A stretch of DNA of 64,000 nt from contig CAWGNG010000019.1 of NCBI GenBank assembly GCA_963823895.1, positions 375,895 to 439,894 on the forward strand. The letters are read 5' to 3'. Below the pieces are notes generated by a model. That model made no database searches. It was not told the origin of the DNA and saw only the letters and a program-made list of their open reading frames with translations. The stretch comes from G963675935 sp963823895 (GTDB lineage: Bacteria; Planctomycetota; Planctomycetia; Pirellulales; Thermoguttaceae). Positions within the stretch are counted from its first letter, which is position 1, and each line of letters begins with the position of its first letter. Made by a program: the position numbers and the translations under genes. Positions 58,738-64,000 of the stretch are shown here, in pieces.

Positions 58738-59973
58738 ATGGCTTCGCAATGGTTCTATCAGGCAAAGGGAGAGCGAGTCGGGCCGATTTCCGGTGCCGAA
58801 CTGCGAAACCTCGCCCAACGTGGCGCAATTTCGGCGCAAACGCCGATTGCCAACACACCCGGCGGTCCTTGGGTGCCTGCCTCCCAGGTAAGAGGACTCT
58901 TCGCCGCGCCAAGTGGGACACCATCGTCAACACCAGCTACGGAAACCGCTCAAGTCGCATCCCACGATGCTGCCGCCCAAGATGAACCATCTGGGCTGAG
59001 TACGGCAACGAAAGTCGTTATGGGCGTATGCGGCGGCGTTTGCGTGCTGATTATCGGCTTCCTTGTCTGGTTCGTCGCCACCCGCGACACCTGGGAAGTG
59101 GATAACACACCTCGCATATTGGCCAAGTTGGAGGAAGCGGATCGGCTCCAGCGGTCTGATCCTGCCGCCGCCTATAAGACATACGACGAAGTGCTCAGGG
59201 AGGCCAAGCAACACAAGATCAAGGAGGAACTATTTGTCAGGAAGCTCGCCGACGCCGAGAAGTCCAGGGTGGCCGCGAATCAGAAAGTGCAAGAACAGAT
59301 TCGAGCCGAGGAAGCCGAAAAACAACGCCTAGCCGTCCAAAAGCAACGTCTTGCCGAAGAAGCGGGCCGTCGTGCAGCGGCGGAAAAGCAGCGAGTTGCC
59401 GAAGAAGAGAAGCAAAAACTTGCAGCAGCAGCGGCTCAGAGAATCGCCGAAGAGAGACAGCGAGTCGCAAAAAAGCGTCAGGAGGAAGAGGCAACTCACA
59501 GGAAGGTCGCTTTACCATCCCAGGCCAAGCCTTCTGATCCCGTTGCGTTGTTCGAGGAGTTGTTGCATAGGGTTAAGCGTGATGGCACAAAGGCACGGGC
59601 AACGGACTTCACAGCGCCTGGCCGCTGGGCAAAGAAGAAGGGCCTGGCCGAAGACGTAAAGTACGATGTCAGGAAAACTGACTCGCTTGTTTCGCCCATA
59701 GTTGCGTCTGTCACGTGGAAGAGCCATGTATACATGTCGGACGACTTTTCTACGCGCGAGGCTGCCGAAGCCGCACCGCTGCAAGACAGGGGTATAATGC
59801 CGGGTAGTGACTGGGCGACGTTCACATTTCAGGAGGGACGATGGGTCATTCAGGACACTGGTTGGGATGATGAACCAGAAGCAGGGCCAATTAACTTTCA
59901 CAACAAACACTCGGAAGAGAACAATACGCGCGATTGGGTGTACGATTGGTGGTGGGCATTCGGTGGAAAATAG
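58738..59973 (+). CDS. GYF-domain, single-pass membrane coiled-coil protein
   Basis: 411 residues. GYF_2 domain at 1-50 (QWFYQAKGERVGPISGAELRNLAQRG), a transmembrane helix (VVMGVCGGVCVLIIGFLVWFVA, about 92-113), then a long coiled coil rich in AEEEKQ/RLAEEA units (about 180-260) and a C-terminal beta-rich domain (SPIVASVTWKSHVYM, ATFTFQEGRWVIQDTGWDD). Host-type planctomycete architecture; it may be a cargo gene or lie just outside the element. Function unknown. Confidence 0.65.
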   Translation: MASQWFYQAKGERVGPISGAELRNLAQRGAISAQTPIANTPGGPWVPASQVRGLFAAPSGTPSSTPATETAQVASHDAAAQDEPSGLSTATKVVMGVCGGVCVLIIGFLVWFVATRDTWEVDNTPRILAKLEEADRLQRSDPAAAYKTYDEVLREAKQHKIKEELFVRKLADAEKSRVAANQKVQEQIRAEEAEKQRLAVQKQRLAEEAGRRAAAEKQRVAEEEKQKLAAAAAQRIAEERQRVAKKRQEEEATHRKVALPSQAKPSDPVALFEELLHRVKRDGTKARATDFTAPGRWAKKKGLAEDVKYDVRKTDSLVSPIVASVTWKSHVYMSDDFSTREAAEAAPLQDRGIMPGSDWATFTFQEGRWVIQDTGWDDEPEAGPINFHNKHSEENNTRDWVYDWWWAFGGK

Positions 59974-59982
59974 GAATGGATC

Positions 59983-60600
59983 ATGCCAGCTATTCCATCC
60001 CAACAAAGGGCGGCTATCATCACTGCCCTGCAGGAACTTCGGCGCATTCTTATCCGAGGCCCCGAACAAGACTTCCCCGAAGGCGTCTTCGCGGTCGCCA
60101 ACGATCCGAAGTTTGCGAAGGACAAACGATGGCAGCGGGCGGTTGAGTTTCGGCTAGCGGCTAAGGCTGTCCAAGATGCACTGAACTTGGTTGGACCAGT
60201 GCAATATGCACCTGTTGAATTGCAGGGCCCTTGGAGAATCTTAAACGCGGACCTTTATCACCTCGACCACCTTCCGGCATCAGGGGTAACGCTACGCGCA
60301 TTGCAGCAGTCGATTGAAGACTCGGGGGGACGGAAGCAGGTAACAACCAGAGTACCCCTCACTATCGAAGACATGACGATCTTGGAGGCTCTGGCCGAAG
60401 AATATCCGATGGCTGTTACTCAGCCCGACTTGGAATGCGCGACCAAAATACGCCGTCAGAAGATCAGCGAACGGTTGAAATGGCTGGAAGCCAAACCCCG
60501 GCGATTCGTGGAACGCCCCAAGGGGACGCAACGGAAGGGACACGCCATAACACAACGCGGGCTTCTCGCCATTGGCCGGCTCGTCGAACACCGGCGTTAG
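59983..60600 (+). CDS. Winged-helix-like protein of mobile element
   Basis: 205 residues, starting 10 bases after the previous stop. The C-terminal part (IEDMTILEALAEEYPMAVTQPDLECATKIRRQKISERLKWLEAK and ITQRGLLAIGRL) looks like a winged helix recognising DNA. N-terminal 100 residues not recognised. Possibly a regulator of the element. Confidence 0.55.
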   Translation: MPAIPSQQRAAIITALQELRRILIRGPEQDFPEGVFAVANDPKFAKDKRWQRAVEFRLAAKAVQDALNLVGPVQYAPVELQGPWRILNADLYHLDHLPASGVTLRALQQSIEDSGGRKQVTTRVPLTIEDMTILEALAEEYPMAVTQPDLECATKIRRQKISERLKWLEAKPRRFVERPKGTQRKGHAITQRGLLAIGRLVEHRR

Positions 60601-60651
60601 CCGTGCCTTATTCGGCCTTACCGTTTTGATTGCCCCTGTTAGAACGGGGGT

Positions 60652-60855
60652 ATGCTTACGCAATCAAAACTTCTGCCCATTGGACCGATGGCCCGACGCC
60701 TTCGTGTGCCCGTTCGGTGGTTACGTACGGAGGCCGAATCGGGCCGCATACCACACGTAAAGGCCGAGCGGGTCTACTTGTTCGACCCCGATACGGTAGA
60801 GCACGTTCTATTAGAGTGCGCTCGGATAACGCTACAACAAGGGGTCCGGGCATGA
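60652..60855 (+). CDS. MerR/excisionase-like small DNA-binding protein
   Basis: 67 residues: PIGPMARRLRVPVRWLRTEAESGRIPHVKAERVYLFDPDTVEHVLLE follows the pattern of excisionase/MerR-type helix-turn-helix proteins (A-x-x-L-x-V-x-x-x-W-L-x-x-x-x-x-x-G-x-I-P). Its stop overlaps the next start (ATGA). Suits a directionality factor or repressor of the element. Confidence 0.65.
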   Translation: MLTQSKLLPIGPMARRLRVPVRWLRTEAESGRIPHVKAERVYLFDPDTVEHVLLECARITLQQGVRA

Positions 60856-61067
60856 TCTTTCGCGCCGATCCCAGCGCTGACTTAGTTGTCGAGTACGGCG
60901 TGGATGCCAACGCCGCACCCGGCAACACGCTCCCCAGTTTGGCCCGGTTGCTGATTGACCTGGCACAACGACAAAACGAAACGAGCGGCCCGGCAATGGC
61001 CGCCCGTCTCGAAGATTTGGTTCCCCCTGACCTTCCAGTCCACGAGGATACAACGTGCCTATTATAA
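60852..61067 (+). CDS. Small protein of mobile element, unknown
   Basis: 71 residues (MIFRADPSADLVVEYG... to ...HEDTTCLL). Coupled to the previous gene by ATGA and overlapping the next by 13 bases. Acidic, helical LPSLARLLIDLAQRQNE segment. No family recognised. Confidence 0.5.
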   Translation: MIFRADPSADLVVEYGVDANAAPGNTLPSLARLLIDLAQRQNETSGPAMAARLEDLVPPDLPVHEDTTCLL

Positions 61068-61255
61068 CACACCACGTTTGGCGTTTGCGCTGTCGCGTTG
61101 ACCTGGCGCGGCCGTGGCCTTTTCCAATTCCCGAACGTTGCGAACGCTGCGGCCGTAGGCTGCGCTACGTTGACGTTCTTGAGTCTGACGGCGAGCGAAT
61201 ACACGTCGGAAAGCAATGCTCCCGGCGGCTGCAACGGAGGGAATCATGCCGCTAG
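61055..61255 (+). CDS. Small zinc-ribbon-like protein
   Basis: 66 residues with CERCGRRLRYVDVLESDG, then HVGKQCSRRL: a C-x2-C pair and a distal Cys/His pair as in small zinc ribbons of phages. Its stop overlaps the primase start by 10 bases. Function unknown. Confidence 0.5.
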   Translation: MPIITHHVWRLRCRVDLARPWPFPIPERCERCGRRLRYVDVLESDGERIHVGKQCSRRLQRRESCR

Positions 61256-63693
61256 TCGGCCAGAACGACGTGAAGGCCCTCAAACAGCAGGCGGTGGGAC
61301 GCTGGCGGGAAATCCTCTCAACATTGGGACGTTGCCCGGCAGAAGCCTTAGACGGTAAGAAACATCCCTGCCCAAAATGCGGCGGCAAGGATCGGTTCCG
61401 TTTCACCAATGTGGACGGCAACGGGTCTTGCTACTGCAACCAATGCGCCAAGAGCATTGGCGACGGCATCGCGGCGCTCGTGTGGTTGCGGGGCTGGGAC
61501 TTCAAGATGGCCCTGGCAGAACTGGCGAAGCACCTTCGTGGGCCAGCGGCGGTAGCTCATGCCAAGGGCACCATCGAACCGCAAATCATCGCCAGCTATG
61601 ATTACTGCAACGAAGCCGGCGACGTGATTTTCCAAGTGGTACGTTACGAGCCGAAGGATTTTCGCCAGCGGCAGCCCAAGCCGAGCGGCGGTTGGGAATG
61701 GTCCGTCAAGGGGCTGCCCACCATTCCCTATCGCTTGCCGGAACTGTTGGCCGATCCGGTGCAGCCGGTGGTCATTGTCGAAGGCGAAAAGGATGTAGAC
61801 AACTTGGCCCACATCGGTGTGTTGGCCACCTGCAACGCCGGCGGCGCGAAGAAGTGGCGCAAAGAGCATTCGCAGTACCTTGCCGGCCGCAAGGTTGCAA
61901 TCCTACCCGACAACGATGATGCAGGGCAAAAGCACGCCGACCGGGTCGCCCAATCGCTCCAAGGCATCGCTGAAACGATTCGGATTGTCGAACTGCCCGA
62001 CTTGCCCCCTAAAGGCGACGTGAGTGATTGGCTTGCAGCCGGCGGCACGAAAGCGGAGTTAGAACGACTGATTGACGCAACGCCTATTTGGACGCCGACG
62101 GCCGACAGCACCACCAAGGTGCCGCGATACACTCCGTTTCCTACGGACGTGTTGCCGAACGTTGTGGCCAGTTTCATCCGCGAAGGCGCGGCGGCCCTTG
62201 GCTGTGATGAGTCCTACGTCGCCTTGCCACTGTCGGCCATGTTGGCGTCGGCGGTGGGCAATTCACGGCGCATCCGGTTGAAACGTACCTGGTCCGAGCC
62301 GGGCACGATTTGGGCAGTGACCGTGGGCGAGAGCGGCACGCTCAAGAGCCCTGCCCACGACTTGGCGATGAAGCCCCTCCGCAGCGTCCAGGAGGCGGCG
62401 TTGAAAGAGCACGGCGACCGGATGAGAGAATACGCCCGTGGGAAGGCGTTGTATGCCTCAAAGCTGGATGAGTGGCGGAAGTCCGGCCAGAAGAAAGGCG
62501 AGCCACAACCCGATCCACCAACGGAGCCGGTGGCAGTGCGGTACGTCGTCAGCGATTGCACGGTCGAAGCGCTCGCCGTCTTGCTGGAACGACAACCGCG
62601 CGGTTTGCTCGTCGCACGCGATGAGCTATCCGGCTGGCTCAACGGCTTCGACGCTTACAAGAGTTCCCACGGGGCCGACGTGGCCCATTGGCTCTCGATG
62701 CACCGCGCCGGCCCGCTGACGGTCGATCGAAAGGGCAACCCGCACCCAATTCACGTTCCCAGAGCCGCCGTGTGCATCGCGGGTGGTGCCCAGCCTAGAG
62801 CACTAATGGCGGCCTTGGGCGGCAGGGGCGAGAGGGAGCATTTTGACAATGGGCTGGCGGCGCGTCTGCTGGTCGCTATGCCGCCACCGCGTCCCAGACG
62901 ATGGACGGAAAACGAACTGTCCGAAGACACGGAAATAGCCTTGGAAACGATTGTTGGTCGGCTGCTGATTCTCGATATGCCCGAAGATGAGAACGGCCAG
63001 CCTCAGGCCCGAGACATTCCCCTGAGTCCCCAGGGCAAACAGGCGTGGATCGACTTCTACAACGCCCATGGGCGCGAACAGTCGGCAATGACCGGGGATC
63101 TGGCCGCGGTATGGTCCAAGCTGGAGGGCTATGCGGCGCGGCTCGCCCTATTGATCCACTTGATTCGGGCGGAGTCCAACGATCCGACCTTGGCCAACGC
63201 CGGCGCTGTCGATGAGCGGAGTATCGCGGCGGGTGTGGCGTTATCACGGTGGTTTGGTGACGAGGCGGCCCGTGTGTACGCCGTCACCGGCGGTGACGCA
63301 GAGAGCCCCGAGGCCCGAGAACAGCGGGAGTTGCTGCGGATCATCCGGGACCGTGGCGGCGAGATAACCGTGCGGGACTTGATGCACGCCAGCCGGCGCT
63401 ACCGTGGCAGCGCGGAGCAAGCGGAGAAATTGCTTCACCAATTGGTGACGACGGGAATCGCCGAAGCGCGGGAGAAGAGGCACGAAGCCGGCGGCCGTCC
63501 CGCAGTCGTTTACGCCCTGACAGAGGGCGGTAACGGTAACGGAACCTGCAAAATCCCCGAGAAAAAGAGGGTTGCGTTACCGTTACCGCATGTGGAGAAG
63601 GACAAAGCCAAGCCTGCGGTGCAGACAAGTTTGGGCGCTAAAATTAAGGAAGCTGGGCTCAGGATTGTAGGTGGGCGCGTAATTAGGGGGTAG
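61246..63693 (+). CDS. Toprim primase fused to DUF3987 helicase-like domain
   Basis: 815 residues from ATG 61246 behind GGAGG. N-terminal primase zinc ribbon (CPKCGGKDRFRF...CYCNQC), a Toprim domain (VVIVEGEKDVDNL, ILPDNDDAGQKHA, giving the E and D-x-D metal residues), then DUF3987 (VVSDCTVEALAVLLERQPRGLLVARDELSGWL, AAVCIAGGAQPRALMAAL), an AAA+-like module of mobile-element replication proteins. The C-terminus has a winged helix (ITVRDLMHASRRY, AEKLLHQLVTTGIAEAREK). Starts replication of the element. Confidence 0.85.
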   Translation: MPLVGQNDVKALKQQAVGRWREILSTLGRCPAEALDGKKHPCPKCGGKDRFRFTNVDGNGSCYCNQCAKSIGDGIAALVWLRGWDFKMALAELAKHLRGPAAVAHAKGTIEPQIIASYDYCNEAGDVIFQVVRYEPKDFRQRQPKPSGGWEWSVKGLPTIPYRLPELLADPVQPVVIVEGEKDVDNLAHIGVLATCNAGGAKKWRKEHSQYLAGRKVAILPDNDDAGQKHADRVAQSLQGIAETIRIVELPDLPPKGDVSDWLAAGGTKAELERLIDATPIWTPTADSTTKVPRYTPFPTDVLPNVVASFIREGAAALGCDESYVALPLSAMLASAVGNSRRIRLKRTWSEPGTIWAVTVGESGTLKSPAHDLAMKPLRSVQEAALKEHGDRMREYARGKALYASKLDEWRKSGQKKGEPQPDPPTEPVAVRYVVSDCTVEALAVLLERQPRGLLVARDELSGWLNGFDAYKSSHGADVAHWLSMHRAGPLTVDRKGNPHPIHVPRAAVCIAGGAQPRALMAALGGRGEREHFDNGLAARLLVAMPPPRPRRWTENELSEDTEIALETIVGRLLILDMPEDENGQPQARDIPLSPQGKQAWIDFYNAHGREQSAMTGDLAAVWSKLEGYAARLALLIHLIRAESNDPTLANAGAVDERSIAAGVALSRWFGDEAARVYAVTGGDAESPEAREQRELLRIIRDRGGEITVRDLMHASRRYRGSAEQAEKLLHQLVTTGIAEAREKRHEAGGRPAVVYALTEGGNGNGTCKIPEKKRVALPLPHVEKDKAKPAVQTSLGAKIKEAGLRIVGGRVIRG

Positions 63694-63697
63694 ACGT

Positions 63698-64000
63698 ATG
63701 AACAAGTTACCGTCACCAAACGGTACACAAACGGGGCGGGATGCGCGAGGGCGATTCGGCAAAGGCAACCCCGGCGGCCCCGGCAATCCCTTCGCGTCCG
63801 AAGTCGGTAAGCGACGCGCCCGGCTGATGAAAGCGATCAAGGACCGGGACATCGACCGGGCCGTCAAGGTCATGCGCGAGGTGATGAGCACCGGCAAAGC
63901 ATCCGATCGGCTGGCGGCGGCCAAGCTGCTACTCGATCGTGCTCTTGGCCCTGCAATCGAGGTGGATTTGATCGAACGTCTGGAACAACTGGAGGCGGCC
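63698..64000 (+). CDS. DUF5681 protein (partial, cut by window end)
   Basis: 101 residues visible. NGTQTGRDARGRFGKGNPGGPGNPFASEVGKRRARLM is the DUF5681 N-terminus (GRFxKGNPGGPGNP); a helical part with SDRLAAAKLLLDRALGPAIE follows. These proteins usually sit just upstream of phage terminase genes. ATG 63698 is 5 bases after the primase stop. Confidence 0.85.
   Translation, partial: MNKLPSPNGTQTGRDARGRFGKGNPGGPGNPFASEVGKRRARLMKAIKDRDIDRAVKVMREVMSTGKASDRLAAAKLLLDRALGPAIEVDLIERLEQLEAA

Larger units (their letters stand above)
58738..64000 (+). mobile_element. Left part of an integrated mobile element (phage/satellite-like), runs off the window
   Basis: Seven same-strand, tightly spaced genes: GYF/coiled-coil protein, HTH protein, small DNA-binding protein, two small proteins, Toprim-DUF3987 primase, DUF5681. 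Overlapping starts and stops (60852-60855, 61055-61067, 61246-61255) are phage-like. DUF3987 followed by DUF5681 is characteristic of prophages and plasmids, the latter usually just before terminase. No integrase is visible; the edges are not defined. Confidence 0.6.

Overview
The window looks like a chromosome segment of a planctomycete (Planctomycetota, probably a Pirellulales-like lineage). The evidence is high GC, a DUF1559 type-IV-pilin-like protein, a PEP-CTERM protein, two ECF sigma factors (one beside an FHA protein and a zinc-ribbon Ser/Thr kinase), Tat-exported Gfo/Idh/MocA oxidoreductases and many dispersed palindromic repeats. This is inferred from gene content; no rRNA or tRNA was seen.

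Layout. 1-2 kb: the cut 3' end of a membrane protein running into an ISKra4-like transposase split in two frames. 2-9.6 kb: RimI, a secreted beta-propeller hydrolase-like protein, QueD/QueC, a Tat-exported oxidoreductase, PyrC. 10.3-12.2 kb: a HEAT-repeat protein and an orphan HigA-type antitoxin. 12.2-21.9 kb (minus strand): a ~9.6 kb [FeFe]-hydrogenase/diaphorase cluster. In transcription order it is NuoE-like, a [2Fe2S]-NuoF-GltD/NfnB fusion, a second NuoE-like and NuoF-like pair, a first HydA (frame-broken) and a second HydA. Most junctions are ATGA overlaps, so one electron-confurcating/bifurcating complex is the likely product. 22-31 kb: cytochrome c', an inverted-repeat (MITE-like) element, TrpB2, an ECF sigma/anti-sigma operon, a silk-like low-complexity lipoprotein, an ABC permease broken by a repeat. 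31-41 kb: HNH nuclease, MNT nucleotidyltransferase, DUF1559 pilin, MFS transporter, an oxidoreductase remnant, an IS630-type element with readable terminal repeats, a ferritin-like protein, a STAS protein. 41.5-48.3 kb (minus): FHA, ECF sigma factor, and a very large Ser/Thr kinase reading frame that appears to continue, through three frame breaks, into an RND-porter fragment, the usual planctomycete kinase tail, six TolC-like repeats and a SecD-like domain. 48.7-57 kb: PiT phosphate transporter with DUF47/PhoU-like partner, membrane pyrophosphatase, two paralogous ~50-residue proline-rich microproteins, DUF6338, Nif3, a glycosyltransferase, a decayed toxin-antitoxin pair. 57.4-64 kb: a PEP-CTERM protein, then the start of a mobile element (HTH proteins, Toprim-DUF3987 primase, DUF5681) that runs off the window.

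Two window-wide patterns stand out. First, nine loci carry arrays with a 7-base period (different heptamers at different loci, often mirrored as hairpins). They abut start or stop codons or sit in inter-domain linkers, some in frame. They resemble cyanobacterial heptanucleotide STRRs but in a planctomycete. Second, at least ten reading frames are broken by what look like 1-2 base losses in homopolymers or GCGC tracts. That may be sequence error rather than biology, and it affects how the split genes should be read.
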